From NCBI GenBank assembly GCA_016617855.1, contig JAECUM010000801.1:62001-126000 (forward strand): a DNA stretch of 64,000 bases, written 5' to 3'. The stretch is from Megalonaias nervosa. Lineage: Eukaryota; Mollusca; Bivalvia; Unionida; Unionidae. The notes below the pieces were generated by a model. The model was not told where the DNA came from. It searched no databases and saw only the letters and a program-made list of their open reading frames with translations. The translations under genes were made by a program, and so were the position numbers. This document shows positions 1 through 56,965 of the stretch, one piece after another; position 1 is the first letter of the stretch, and the number at the start of each line of letters is the position of its first letter.

Positions 1-632
1 GCAGGAAAGGCAACAACTACATTTATTGGACATATTGTCATGTTGACTTGACTATTGCTCAGAGCTGAAAATGCAACTGTTGCTGCCAGATGACTTTAAA
101 AAAGCAAAGATTACATTGAATTCAGAGATCAAACAAGAAATCACTGACCTCTATGAGGTTTGGAGCAGTAATTTCTGAAACTGAACTTGAGATCATTAAG
201 ACCAAAGTGCATACTTCATGCATTTTTAGTTGAATATATTGCATCAGATAACAACTCTGTATTCTTAAAATGGGTGTTTTCCACATCAACAATAGCAGTA
301 TAGAATATTTTGCTAAACCTTTTTGAAAATTGGTCTAACTTGCATAAAAATGTTTGCCACCTTACTGAGATCTTTTTAGGGTTGGCAAGGTGGTTTTGAG
401 AAATACCTGACCCCCATATTACACGCTTAATAAACTGTCAGCATTTCTATCATATCTATACTTTCATCACATATGTTGAGTTTGCAGATTAATTTTGCAA
501 AACTTAGTTCCCTGAATTTTTTTAGAATAATATGCTTTAAATTTTTTTAAATGTATGATTTAAAAGTAAACAAATAAAAAGTTTCCGTGTCCTTAAAACA
601 TAATCTTACTGTTGGTTTAATTTATTTTGCAG
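1..632 (+). other. RAP1GAP: Intron upstream of E1
   Basis: AT-rich intronic sequence. I see no repeat, RNA gene or further exon in it. Confidence 0.6.
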
Positions 633-44639
<44,007 letters not shown>

Positions 44640-44667
44640 CAGGGGAACATAGCCTGGCAGTGTGAAA

Positions 44668-44830
44668 CAAGACATTCGCCCAGAGGGCCAAATTTAATAC
44701 AAGACATTTGCCCAGAGGGCCAAATTTAATACAAGACATTCGCCCAGAGGGCCAAGTTTAATACAAGACATTCGCCCAGAGGGCCAAGTGTAATACAAGA
44801 AATTAGACCAGAAGCCCAAGTGATGCAGGT
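44668..44830 (+). repeat. RAP1GAP: 32-bp tandem array after the stop codon (5 units), related to the E15 end
   Basis: Units at 44668, 44700, 44732, 44764 and 44796 have the pattern CAAGACATTCGCCCAGAGGG, 'ccaaatttaata'. The last unit (GAAATTAGACCAGAAGCCCA) nearly equals the final codons of the gene (GAAATTAGCCCAGAAGCCCA at 44613). The array thus appears to be a duplication of coding sequence. Confidence 0.93.
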
Positions 44831-45379
44831 TGTGTTCTGCATGTCTCTACAGCAATAGTTACATGAAGACATTTGTACTGATGACAGTATTAAAACAACC
44901 ATCATGCCTGCAATACAAATTTAAATTGTCTTCATTGCAGGAAATTCGTCAGATGAATTGTACATAATGTGCTTTTCAGAAATTGTGCTATTTTAGAAAC
45001 TGCAACACTTCTGTTCGTTGATCAGTATTTTCATTTTTCCATGCAACAAGGGAATATCTTTTATACAGACCGACATAATTAAACCCAAATTTAGTAGATG
45101 TATTTATGGACAGATATTTACAGACCTGTGCTAAATTAGTTTTTATGCTATAGAGATTTGCAAGCTATTAAATCATTCTATGTTCAGCTTCCACCATGAC
45201 AAAGAAATGAAAATATTATACCAGTGCGCTGTTATTCCAGCTTGTCGTCATGAAATGATTCCATCTTGTTCTACCTCTCCATGATAGATTTTATGAAAAT
45301 GCTGATTTTAAAAATTAAGAATTTACAAGGAAGACCATTTATGCTCACATAAAACTCGGATTCTGCTGCAAATACAACA

Positions 45380-45500
45380 TAGTAATCTTCTATCACATAA
45401 TGCACTGGCAGATCAGGTTCTATATATTGTTCTGTTGATTACTCGGAACGAACTGCAAAGACCCAAATCAGCCGTTGCATTATGCAGTGCAGTTAGAAGC
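45380..45500 (+). repeat. ~120-bp dispersed repeat, copy 1
   Basis: Shares 'acaacatagt', 'atcacataatg', 'ttgattactc..aacgaactg' and 'agacccaaatcagcc' with 56,060-56,230. Related pieces are at 48,110-48,330 and 63,945-64,000. Confidence 0.55.
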
Positions 45501-46117
45501 TGGACTATGCAATTGGATCCAAATTGTATGCGAGTAAATACAGTAACTGTCATGAGTACGATATCCCATCATCCATGAATTTCATATAAATGGATGTTAC
45601 ACAATTACTGACCCTTGTTCAGGTGTAAACACAGTTTAAGGAACCGGTGAACTTCGTATTGAATGATGTTAAGTGGAGGTCAATATGATATGTATACTTG
45701 TTCATAAAAATTAATATTAAAAAATGAAGGTCTGTAATTGTTTTATTACATGATTTAGTGCAAAATGTTTAAATTTAACTTATTTTAGACAAATGAAAAT
45801 GCCATTTTATCCATGTAATACCAAAAAAAAATCAACATGATGACATGGTGTTAAAATCAAGGATATCATGACAGTACAATAAGATGCATTATCTCAAATC
45901 ACATACATAATGTAATTATTAGTGATAACTATATGCATCCCAAGTTCTCATGTTATCTTAAAGGCAAAATTGCTATACAGTGAGACCTGTCTAAAATGGA
46001 CAGTCAAGGTTCCTGACAATTTAGAAAAGTGTTCTTCCTATGGAGGCATCTTCCAGAAGTTTTGTATTGACATTTTTAAATGTTTTTTTTTTTTTACAGA
46101 ATATAATGTTGAATAAA

Positions 46118-46804
46118 TTTGCCGATAGAAGCAGTAATATAAGCACTTATTTAAATAATATCCTTTGACATGTTTGCCTTAAATATACAGTCAAAATCTA
46201 ACAAAAAATTGACAGTTATTAATTTGTGATACTTAAACACTCATATTGCGCTGCAAGATTATGAAAATTATGGATAAAAGCTGGTGCTTTCTGATGTAGA
46301 AGAGCCATTCAACACCAATCAGTCTTTCAGTCTATTATCAGTGAGGTTTCCTTTACAAGAAAGAATACAGATATGATTGAGTTTTCATGAGGAATGCTTG
46401 CAAAATTTTCATATAAAGTTAGAACCATCCTTTAAAATGGGTCTTACTCTAATGTAATAAAAATACACATTGTACTCTTGGACAAGTCTTGATTGACAAA
46501 GTGCATCTGTTTTGTCCTTTAAAAATCTTACGCATTGTATGATAGGAATTACACAATAGATTTGTTTTCTATTTCTAATTCTGTAGTCATGTTATGGTGC
46601 AATATTTGTACAGCTTGCTTCAATCTAACAGTTGTGTATCTTTTATAAGATTTGTACAGAATAGTTTTAGAATGTTTGACAACTTTCATATATGTGTACT
46701 ATGTACATTCATGGACATGTAAAATTACTATTTTACTCTACAAAATTTTCTTCATTGACAAGTCCATGCTGGCAACCTGCAAATCTTGAACAGTTCTTAA
46801 AATG
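46118..46804 (+). other. Intergenic sequence downstream of Rap1GAP
   Basis: AT-rich; no gene supported. Confidence 0.5.
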
Positions 46805-47345
46805 CTTTTCATCCATCACTTAGTGTAATTTATTGCTATTTGGAAAAAGTCACTAATCCTATTCCATCCGTCACTTACTGTAATTTATTACTATTGGGGA
46901 AAAAGTCACCAGCCCTATTCCATCCATCACTTATAGTAATTTATTACTATTGGAGAAAAAGTCATTAGTCTTATTCCATCCATAATTTACTATAATTTAT
47001 TACTATTTGGAAAACATCACTAGTCCTATTCCATCATTCACTTAGGGCTGTTCCAGTAAAATATGCATGGTACCCAGGGAAGGCGCTTTTAATAAGAATA
47101 GTCACTCATAGATGCATTTAGAATTTTGTATTGTTTTCATATCAACTCTTCAGGTTATCTGAACACCCTAGCATATATTTTTTTAAGAGTGCCTTCCCCT
47201 GGTACCATGTATGTTTAAATGGAATAGCCCTTACTGTAATTTATTACTTTTTGGAAAGTCACTAGTCCTATTCCATCCATCGCTTACTGCAATTTATTGC
47301 TGTTGGGAAAAAGTCACTAGTCCTATTCCATCCATCACTTGGCAG
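46805..47345 (+). repeat. 62-bp minisatellite (7 units), split by a MITE
   Basis: Units share CCTATTCCATCCATCACTTA, 'ctgtaatttattactattgg' and 'gaaaaagtcactagt'. Five units precede and two follow the insertion at 47045-47230. Confidence 0.93.
47045..47230 (+). mobile_element. Harbinger-like MITE, 186 bp, with TTA target duplication
   Basis: Imperfect terminal inverted repeats of about 45 bp: left GGGCTGTTCCAGTAAAATAT and the right end reversed GGGCTATTCCATTTAAACAT, both followed by GCATGGTACC / ACATGGTACC and 'gaaggc'. TTA is duplicated at 47042-47044 and 47231-47233, which is clear because the host minisatellite reads CACTTACTG when uninterrupted. A 3-bp TWA target is typical of PIF/Harbinger. 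No coding capacity. Confidence 0.88.
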
Positions 47346-48100
47346 AATGAGCACATAATTGAATTTAAAGCCCTAGTCAGCCTTGTAAAATTATTTATAA
47401 GTAAAAGTTTGGTTTCTAATTAAAATTTCCCATTTTTGATAAAATCTTGTAGGAATTTTGTAAACATCTGGTATGGGCTTATCCTGAGATAACATGGTAC
47501 ACATTTCACACAGATAACTTATCAAGTAATTATCCATCTGCATGACAATTTTAACATATTTCTCCTATAATAAGCACCATGGACTTTCTTTGTAAATGTG
47601 ATGGAAAATGGTTGGTGGGATTATCATCAGAAAGGTTTTGCTATTTTAAAAAAATCTGGCTACATTCAGTAAAAGTTGAGGGTAGGCATCAAGCACGGAC
47701 TTAATACAGGAATAAGAGGTACATATAGCGGAACTTATTTATCACAGTTTGTTAGAAATATTACCTGAAGAAATGCTTTGAATCCCATTAAGATATTACT
47801 TAGAGTACTGCCAAATCTTACATTTAAGCACTTTATGTTTGAAAGATGGTGTAAGAGTGGATTAATTTATTTGTTTATAAGTAGTCACTGTCCACGTTAT
47901 TTTACAACTTCCTTGATTATCCATGTGAATTACTTACAGAATTGCTGGTCTAGTCATGTACATTTATTGAAAACTGTATTTATAATATTTTACTTTTGTG
48001 TATGGTTCGTCCCAGTCCTGTACATACTAATGCATCATCAGTAACATTTTTGTATATGGTTCTCCAGTCTCTTTATCAGTCCTGCATATACTAATGCAGT
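47346..48100 (+). other. Intergenic sequence
   Basis: AT-rich. A local ~60-bp duplication ('tatggttc.tcc.agtc...gtcctg.atatactaatgca') spans about 48,000-48,105. Confidence 0.5.
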
Positions 48101-48109
48101 GTCAGTAAA

Positions 48110-48330
48110 AAAAATTTGTCCAATGCAGGATAGACCCAGATAAGCTATTACATAATGTGCCACAAGATCAGGGTCTAGCTTTAATGTCACCTATGTAAAT
48201 TTTGGATACTACATCTAATGAAACTGATTTTTTGGCAGTTTAAGTGTTTCAATTCAGAATGCAAACTACACAGACCTACAGGGTGGGATGGGATGGGGGT
48301 GCAGATCTGGGTCAATGATTCTTTGTTGAA
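48110..48330 (+). repeat. ~120-bp dispersed repeat, copy 2 (broken)
   Basis: Contains 'ttacataatgtgccacaaga' and 'tcagggtcta' (48,150-48,175), then 'tgcaaactacacagacct' and 'gcagatctgggtca' (48,255-48,315), matching the two halves of the copy at 56,060-56,230 with other sequence between. Confidence 0.5.
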
Positions 48331-49894
48331 CCAGTTTAGGTGGAAGCACGATGCAGCAATGACTTTGGTATGCATGTTTGTCCATCTGTCTACACCCTTG
48401 ATTATGGTCAGTGGGTTTTTTTTCTGTCTTTTAGGATGAAACTTGATGTTTGCCATATTTCATGTACTTTTCATACCCTTTAATTTTTCGTACACAATAC
48501 AATTATCAAAATAATAATTATTTAAATGTATCATCATTTCTCGTACATAGTACTTGTATTTTTAGGAAAATCCTTTAAATTATGGTGCATAAATGTTGTA
48601 CCGAGAAGATTTACATTTGAAAAAAAAAATCAAAAATACCCTAGTCATTTTGTTTTTACTAAAATTAATAAGAGAATATAATCATGATAATATACAATTA
48701 AGGTGGATTTAACATTGGTTTCTTTTGTTTTATATTATTTTTTAACCTCGTATTTTGTTTTGTTAAAATTGGGAAGGTTCCCATTTCAAACGGTTTAAAA
48801 AATATGCCAGGGTATGATTGAGATACGTCCAATGACGAATGTATTGTTGTGCTAAATGTGTGATATAAGCAGTGATTAACTTTGGGTACATTTTTAAGCA
48901 AGGCATCGAATAATGAAACAAGAAATAAAAGAATCACCATTTATAATCACTCAGAAAGGTCACTTATCATTTCATTTATTAATTTTTTAACCACATATTT
49001 CTGTTTTTTACTTGAATCATTAAGAGAAGTTAATGTTTCAAACGGATTACAATCGACCTGTAACCTATTTTTTCTCTCTCCAAAAGCTACAAATAAAAAC
49101 TGCTCTGAATAAATATGTTCTTGTACACTGACACAATGTTGTTTCATCTATTTCTCTCTCACATTAAGTAAACCGTGTTTTCAGGTTCTTTCAATTTTTT
49201 GTGGTAATTTGATAATGAAGTTACCGTTGCTGTAAGAATACAAGGTAATTTTTTGAAAACGTGGACTCCTATCATTGCATACAATTTACCAATAAATAAT
49301 ACCCAGAACTTTTATATGTTGATACCATCTTAATCATTTTGCCAACATTACTCATGGAACAGCTACAATGAAGTATGCTCTAAATACAGACGAGCTTGCA
49401 CACTAAGATATTGTCCTCTCTCTCTCTCTTTAATAACAATAAAAATCTTTTTAAGTACTGTTATTTTTATTATAATTTGTTATTTGCATTGAGAGCAGAA
49501 TGAGACAAAACATTTACATTTATTTTGTATGTTTTTACTGTTAAGTTGTCGAGCAGTGTATGTTCGTAGACCTTGTTCAGGTACAATCCATTTATTTTTC
49601 ATATTCGGTCAGTACCACAAAATGATCATTGTTTATTTTACATATAATTTTTCGAACTGTGAAATTAATTATTGTTTCATGTATGAAAATTACAAGAAAT
49701 ACAGTAATTTTACTTTCTAGCTAAATAAAAAAAGCCACAAAAAGTTGGATGCATGGTATAAACTGATATAATGTTATATAAAACCCTTTCACAACAGGAA
49801 CATAATTTATGTTCCTGTATCCCATCCCCATACAGTTGGATGTACATTCGTTTCAAAGCATTTATTGGAGACTTGTTAAAAAAAAAGAAAAAAA
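48331..49894 (+). other. Intergenic sequence
   Basis: AT-rich (60-90 aa open frames only, none recognisable). A short CT run occurs at ~49,412-49,429. Confidence 0.5.
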
Positions 49895-50010
49895 GTCATT
49901 GCATTAAGAATTTTATTGTAATAATTCATCTTGTTGAGAATTTTACTTCATCTCATTGAGAATTTTACTGTAATAATTCATCACATTAAGAATTTTACTG
50001 TAATAATGTC
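49895..50010 (+). repeat. ~32-bp minisatellite (4 units)
   Basis: The unit 'cacattaagaattttactgt' plus 'aataattcat' is repeated about four times. Confidence 0.85.
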
Positions 50011-51139
50011 TCAAGTGCTCTTGCTCATGACTTTCCATGGCACAAAATAAAAAACTATGTTCTTGAATATTTGCTTCATCATTTTTATGAATGTTATGTT
50101 TAAAAGTTTTTATCAAATTCTAAAACTATTTTCATCGCAGAAAAGTTTAGTTGAGAGGTTCTTCTGAAGGAGAAAAATTATGTAAATTTTTTTTTGGTTA
50201 AAATAATATTAATACATTGTCACTTCTGCCTTGCTTACCTCTTTTTTGGACAGATTTACCCTTATCCACATTATTAAATTTCATTCTCTCATTGATAGAA
50301 CATTCAAGAAAGTCCAGAACAAAAAGTACACAGAGCCAGTCAGACACATCACAATATAAACACAATATAACCATCTTTTTGTGGGGGGATACCATAATTA
50401 ATTGCTTTTTTAAAATATCTTGTGGAAAAATTGCTTTTCTTGTATCAAAAACACATTTGGGAAACCAAATATGTTTTTCCATATTACTGGAGTGAAAATG
50501 ACCTCAGTCCTTTACTGGCTGTACAAGCACTAATTTGAGATTTGAGGCAATATTGTGCAGTTGTTTTTCTAGTAGTGACCTTCTACATTACCCTTCTCCT
50601 TAGGGCAGGTAAAAGTGATAGTCATTCAGAATTGTTGCCACATATCAGTCATGTAATTGTTTTGTATGTTTCTGGCATTCTAAGATATGTATGTCTTCCC
50701 ACTCACTTCCAGAATTTTTGTGGCCTCCATAAATGTTTGAATATTTTATTTTGAAATGGTATATTGATCGGTATTATATGATGATTTTACAAGCTCTCGC
50801 ACCATTCATTGTCATCAACATTTTGTTTCAGAGATCTCACAAAACACCTCATTATTACATGATGAATTTACAGGACACTCTCAGAAGGCCTCACACTACT
50901 CCACAATATTATTTTATTTAATTACAGTCTTGCACCATTCATTATCATTATCAATACTTTTGTTTATTACTTTCCACTGAAGAAAATTTTCCTTTGGAGG
51001 AATAAAATATCACAGAGTTTGGGCATAAAAGGGTCACATGGGACATGTACCATGCCTGCCTTTCGTGTACAGATTGTGAACATAGGCAGTTGTCCATTTT
51101 ATTATGGTTATACAAGTTCTGGGTCTTGGCTGAGAAATG
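50011..51139 (+). other. Intergenic sequence
   Basis: AT-rich; no gene supported. The 92-94-aa open frames at 50,200-50,495 overlap on opposite strands and show no family signal. Confidence 0.5.
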
Positions 51140-52560
51140 GGCACACATAAAAGGTTAGGAAGAAAAGTCCTTGCTCCTTATATCCTCAGTCCCAGTAGCA
51201 CATGGGAGCCTCCTCCAAGTCTCTTGGGACTTCTCAGATGTAGACTCCTTGCCTGTTTAAACTGGAGGGAGGACCTTGATGGACTTGTTCATGATGAGAC
51301 TGAACAACAAGTTCCTCTTTCTCTTGTCTCCCCAGAACCTGATCAGAGGGTTTGGGCAGTGGACACGCCAGGATTGTCTATTCACTTATGCATTCCAGTG
51401 CTGCAGAATGATTCCACAAGTGGTCTACTCTCTGACCCCAGTGATTGTGGTTCAGTGATCTACTCTACCTTTTGGTAGACACCAGGGCATTATTTCAGGG
51501 GAGAGACTTGCTGTTGCAGCACAGGGGGTCAGTCCTACAAAGCATCTCAGATTCTCCACCTTCACACTTGGTTCATCTCAAGTGATCAATCTGCCAGGAC
51601 AAGTTTTCAAGTAAAGCTGCCAACTGCATCATCCAAGCTAAGAGACGGTCCATGTTCAAGGTCTACAATGCAAAATGGAAAATCTTCAGTGATTGATGCA
51701 GTCGGAAATGCATTGTTCCTAACTGATCCTCTCCAAGTGCAGTGGCAGACTTTCTTCTCTTCTTGTTTAAAGAGAAAGTGCAGTCTTTATTAACAGTCTC
51801 AAGTTCTCCAAGAGAATATGACCTTTGGGTTCATCCTCATTTCTCCAATCTTGTCAAATATTTTGGCCTGTATCGTGCCCATTAATGCCAAGATGGTATC
51901 TTCCATTTGTTTTATGGGGTTTGGTGAAGCCCCTTTATGAACTATTGAGTGAAGCTTCTTTAGAGAAATCTGCACTTAAACTACCTTTGTGCTGTCCTTG
52001 AGGAGTGAGCTTCAGGCTTTATCTATGACAATGGTTTGTTTAAAGTTCAGTGATAATTAGAAGTTTTTGTCTCTCCTATGAAAACCTGCGATTCTGGCAA
52101 AGAACCAGCTGCCTTTGGCAGCTCCACTTCCTTCGTATCTGTTGTGGGGATGATCAAGATAGATTTGTATACCCTTTTTGGACTTTACACTTCTTTTTGG
52201 CTGTTTCGAACAGGAGAAGAAAATGTAGGAAGCATCTTTTCCTATATATTAAGGACTGATATTTTAGTATCAACCATTTTGTTTGTGAGAATTAAAGCCC
52301 ATGAAGTTAGGACCATAGGTACTTCATGAGCCTATCCAACTCACTTGCTATTAGAGAATGTAATGAGAGTCCCATTTTAATGATCATGTACTAATTCCAT
52401 GGCCCAATATTTATGACAAAAAAAGTGGAACAAACTGCTGCCAACTTATAGTAGTGGACACCTGTACCATGAGGGTAGGTATATCAGATTTTTTACCAGT
52501 TTTTTATGACGTCAGCCTCCCTATGAACTGGCAAATTCAGCAGACAATAGTGGCAGGTAC
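51140..52560 (+). pseudogene. Decayed DIRS/Ngaro-type retroelement: RNase H to tyrosine recombinase relic
   Basis: Reading across frames and stops, one sees an RNase-H-side block (DLFMMRLNNKFLFLLSP, then a WTRQDCLFTYAF segment where the family has a D-A-L-S...YAFPP motif), the family's linker (LHLHTW.ISSD, near 51,560-51,600), then a tyrosine-recombinase N-domain (VYNAKWKIFSD*C, PSAVADFLLFLFKEK, 51,660-51,790). A WYLPFVLWGLVKPLYELLSE segment (51,890-51,960) and a C-terminal AHEVRTIGTS box holding the catalytic H-x-x-R pair (~52,300) follow. Many stops and frameshifts separate these. RNase H immediately before a tyrosine recombinase defines DIRS-order elements; integrase-type LTR elements are excluded. 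No termini were found, and the reverse transcriptase is not visible upstream. It is a dead copy. Confidence 0.85.
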
Positions 52561-54560
52561 TGTATTGCTGCATTAAAAATGTAGCTTGGGGTGGAGTGGG
52601 GTAAAGATAATTTTAATAATGTACTACTCACATGCCAATATTTGTAAGATTTCCTCCTCACACCCCATATGTAATCTTAGTCCAAGATATCGTGAGAGTC
52701 AGACTGGATGTGTGCTGTTTCTGTTCGACACTTTCTAGAATGTTCAGTCAATGGCAGGACAAAATTTTATATCGTGAACAAGGGTAGTTCTTTACTGGAA
52801 AAGATAACAAGGCAATAGTGAAAGTTAGCCCCCTGCCCCCTCCCCATTTTTTAACACCATGTCTGAGGTGTAAGTCTTGATCCACTGCATTTGGCTGCAA
52901 TGTAAATTTCGGCTTTAGGGTTATTTCTTTTGTAAGAAAGCTCATAATAGGTGGATATATAAGGGAATAGAGGAGTGTGTGTTTTTAAGAATGGATGTAC
53001 TTCTGAAAAAATATTTTATTTTGGAATGCATTATAAACTGTACATGAACATATACAATTCTTAGTAAAAACAAACAGATAATATATAAAGTAAAAAAGAT
53101 TGTGATGCAGAATACAGTAAGAAAATACACACCAGCCTATAGTTTTTAACGATTTGGTTAAAATGGACACTTAATAATTGTCAGAATGTTAAATACTTCC
53201 AACATTTCATATTCAGGAATTGTTCCTTGTGATCTGTCTTTCACACAATAGCTCTGACACCTAATGTTGTGAAGTAACAGCCTATCATATTATTACTATT
53301 ATTTGTAATGACCTTTACTTCTAGATTCTATCTCATTTTCTTACAATATTATATGTAGCTGAATGTTTCCAAGGAAGGGACATCACTCTTGATAAAAAAA
53401 AAAAGTAGCTTAACACTATAATGTCATTAAAAAATACAGCCACTGGATTGTATTCTTTTCTATAAAATGTACAAGGTAACTAAAAAGTATTGATTTTTCT
53501 TTTACAAAAAAATATTCTTACATGACAATTCCTCTTTAAAGATGGAATATTTAATAGATGTACCCAGTCGAACTGATTGGAATGCAAACAATCTAAAATG
53601 GAAAGATATTTGTAGGTTACTATTGTAACAATTTTGTTAGTTTAGACTGGACAACAATAATGTTGGGTAAGATGGAATAATATAAAAAGATGATTAATGC
53701 TTAATGAATTTAAATATAGAATTCTACAAAACATTTGTGTCTGTCGATGTGTAGAAACTTTAAATAATAGATACAAAGAGGACAAGATAACATTGCATAG
53801 TATCAAATCACCCAGAAGAAAGTGTTACACTGTTTAGTAATGGTGTCACTTTTTAGAATTTGATTACACATACCTTTAAATGACAATTTTTTACTTTATT
53901 TGGATTCTCCTATATATCCTTATGCCTTTGGAAGGTTGTTATTTACAAGCCCCAACAAACATACAGCAAAACTAATGTATACGGACATTTTCAGATGAGG
54001 TCATCCCAATGGTGTGATCCAGTACAAACCGGACTGAATGTCACACTGTGTACAAAGAAAATGATGCATGCTGAAAATATAAAATAGTACTGCTCTATAT
54101 TGTAACAATTAGACCCAATGTGCTCTTTTCTTGACCCAGTTTAGTACTTGACAAACATCGTAAACATCCATAGCGATCAATAACTTTCATTTAAAATTTC
54201 TTGACAGATAAGGTACAGAGCATTCAAAAATTAGGATTGAATAGACTTTGGTTAACCTATATTATTAGTAAATTTTAAAACAATTTATATTTGAGTAAAT
54301 GGGCCTACATGACCACATCGACATCCACTATACAGGCTCTCAAAATATGCACTTGGTTCTGAACTATATAAAGTCAGATCTGCCATCACAAAATACAACA
54401 GCAGACTCGGTTCTACACTGGGAGAAATAAGTATAATCACAAATACGATTTGTGGATTCAAGAATGTAAGAATCTGAAAATAAGGCATGCAAATTTAGTT
54501 ATACAAACCACTGTTTGAATTTAATCTGATAGGATCGTTGTAAACTAAGAGGAAAAACAA
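52561..54560 (+). other. Intergenic sequence
   Basis: AT-rich with homopolymer runs (for example A13 at ~53,393); no gene supported. Confidence 0.5.
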
Positions 54561-54679
54561 GTAATTGATTGGTATTTAATGGAAGAAAATTAACACAAAT
54601 GATCTGACAATGTAACCATGGTAATTGATTGGTATATAATGGAAGATAAGTACACAAATGATCTGACAATGTAGCCATG
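54561..54679 (+). repeat. 60-bp tandem duplication (2 units)
   Basis: GTAATTGATTGGTATTTAAT (54561) and GTAATTGATTGGTATATAAT (54621), both ending in ATGATCTGACAATGTARCCA. Confidence 0.92.
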
Positions 54680-56059
54680 GTAAACTGTCCTGCTATGAGA
54701 AATGACATGGCAGCCAAACCTTACCAGATCTGTCTGGGTAATTTTATGGAATTTATTTCCAATATAATAGTAATGAAAAAGAGAGGAAACTTCTGTGCCT
54801 AAAGTGTTGGGGAGTCACTTTGCAATCAGTAAACTGCTGGTTTGAGGTTGGCTGCCATGATGTCTCTTGGCAACACTCACATTTCTTAATGTCACTGAAC
54901 ATCCATTAATCTATCAAAAATGAACATGATTAGGAATGCTCTCTATGGACTTCAAATATGATCAAAGTAAAGCAAATTATTTCACTTGATGAAAACTGGC
55001 CCTATCACCAGAAATCTTTCCCAAACTAAGATATGCACAGTATCTTTTTTACTGCTTGCTTTGCTGCAAAATGTTTTCACAAAACATACAACACATGTAA
55101 TGAATTTAAATACAGTCCATTATACCTCAACTCTCTTTGCTAAGAGTTTTGTTTTATTTAGGAGGCAAATCAAAGACTGCCAGTTTTGAAATTTTAAAAC
55201 TAATTATTTTTCATTCGCTCGACACAATCTACCTGCAACAAAAATGTCCAAACTTGTCACAAGTATCATGAAAAATGTTATTTAAAATCTCAACTTGAGG
55301 GATAGACATCTAGAAACAGAGTGATATCAGCTAACTAAAAAAAAAAAAAAAACAGAAAATTTTTATAATTGGACTCGCACTGTTAAATGAGGTTGGGGCA
55401 GATGTTTATTATTTACACGTAAATAATTGTCCATCATGACAATGTTACAACTCTGTATAATCTGTCGTTGTAGTGAAAGGATTTATAGACGTAATGTATC
55501 TTGTATACAAAAACTTTTAAACTGAAATAAAATACATCAGATCCAATAATAATAATAACCAACTCGTGCAGTAGTTTGAGATGTGCAGAATTTATGCACA
55601 AAAAGTTCAAATGTAAAAGAAAAAGTAACTCGTCCATGCAATTAATACAAATCGTTGTAATATTCCTAGTTTAAACTAACAAGTTTAACATGCCCAGTGT
55701 CAAACATCATCATACACCACATTATTCATACCGTTTTGGCATGACTTTATACAACACATTTCCTCAAAACATTCAGAATAGCAAATATCAATAAAAACAA
55801 TTAAAACATTAAAAGTCATATCAAACTAAAATATTAAAATTATTAACATGATATTATAAAAAAATTATAACATGAGGGCTATATACAAACCGTAAGATTA
55901 CACATAAAACAGGAGGAATGTTCAACACACAAACAACAAAACTGTTCGAGCTTTGTGTAGATCAATGAACGTGTCCCATAACAATGACTTTTCTTTGTTA
56001 TCTAAAGGGGCCTTGCCCACCAAAATTACCAACTATACTTGCTAATGAGTCCAAATGCA
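54680..56059 (+). other. Intergenic sequence
   Basis: AT-rich; an A16 run near 55,338. No gene supported on either strand. Confidence 0.5.
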
Positions 56060-56230
56060 AACAACATAGTCCTGATCTCCCATCACATAATGTGCCAAAA
56101 GACCAGGGTCTATGCTTTTTTTTTTTTCTACTGATTAATCCTAACAAACTGCACAGACCCTGATTTGCTGATGAATTATACAGTGGCAGATCTGGGTCTG
56201 TGCAATTTGCAGTTGGACCCAAGTTACAAA
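56060..56230 (+). repeat. Palindromic dispersed repeat, copy 3 (best preserved)
   Basis: The left half has 'cacataatgtgcc' and 'agaccagggtctatgc'; the right half has 'aactgcacagaccctgattt', 'gtggcagatctgggtctgtg' and 'caatttgcagttgga'. Related words sit in opposite orientation in the two halves. The copy at the window end (63,945-64,000) matches its right half in reverse complement. Confidence 0.6.
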
Positions 56231-56496
56231 CTTACAAGTAGTGCATACAGTACCCAAGATGTCTCTACCAATGTGTACATATTTTTTAGTAAACAAAACA
56301 TGGAATGGTCAATAAAATGTAAATGGCAAGAATTCTGCTTTTGTAACAAATTTTGACTGAATATATACACAACTACAACTGATAAATTGTCACCTACTGA
56401 TGGCATGAAATGATTGGAAAATAAGGAACCAAATAACCCCTCAACAAGCACCCTAAGAATGGAATTCATCTACATACATGTACCATACATGTACAT

Positions 56497-56498
56497 AA

Positions 56499-56561
<63 letters not shown>
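56497..56561 (+). repeat. (ACAT)n(AT)n microsatellite
   Basis: Seven ACAT-type units followed by about 38 bp of AT repeat. Confidence 0.95.
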
Positions 56562-56563
<2 letters not shown>

Positions 56564-56852
56564 TTGAACCACTGACTAACACTGACAACTAATGAACTGA
56601 AGCCTTTTTTTGTTTTTTTCTTTTAAAGTCTGTTCCTGAACTAAAAGTAAGGAGTTGGGGAGGCTGGAAGGCACTTCATTTAATCAAATGGTGGTGAGAG
56701 GAAATTGAGGCTACTCTAGACGTTATAATCGGAGCAGACCAATTAAAATCTGAGGGGTGGTGAGGTGCCTTTCAACCACCTGAATATCCATTTTTTTCTG
56801 AAACAGCTTAAATGTAAATGATAAATAAAAAGATTACTATCTGGACATTATG

Positions 56853-56965
56853 TTAGATTTTGGTGGAAGACCTCAAATCTTAGATTTTGGTGGAGGACCT
56901 CAAAGCTTATATGTTGGTGGAGGACCTAAAAAAGCTTAGATTTGGCGGAAGACCTCAAAGCTTCT
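56853..56965 (+). repeat. ~30-bp minisatellite (4 units)
   Basis: The unit 'ttagattttggtggaggacc' plus 'tcaaagc' occurs four times with point changes. Confidence 0.9.

Larger units (their letters stand above)
44640..46117 (+). other. RAP1GAP: Probable 3' untranslated region of Rap1GAP; end not certain
   Basis: This AT-rich stretch follows the stop codon. The first canonical AATAAA on this strand is at 46112-46117, so the transcript could end just past it. It contains a 32-bp tandem array (44668-44830), a copy of a ~120-bp dispersed repeat (about 45,380-45,500) and a short TIR-like remnant at 45978. No further coding exon was seen. The polyA site is inference. Confidence 0.4.
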
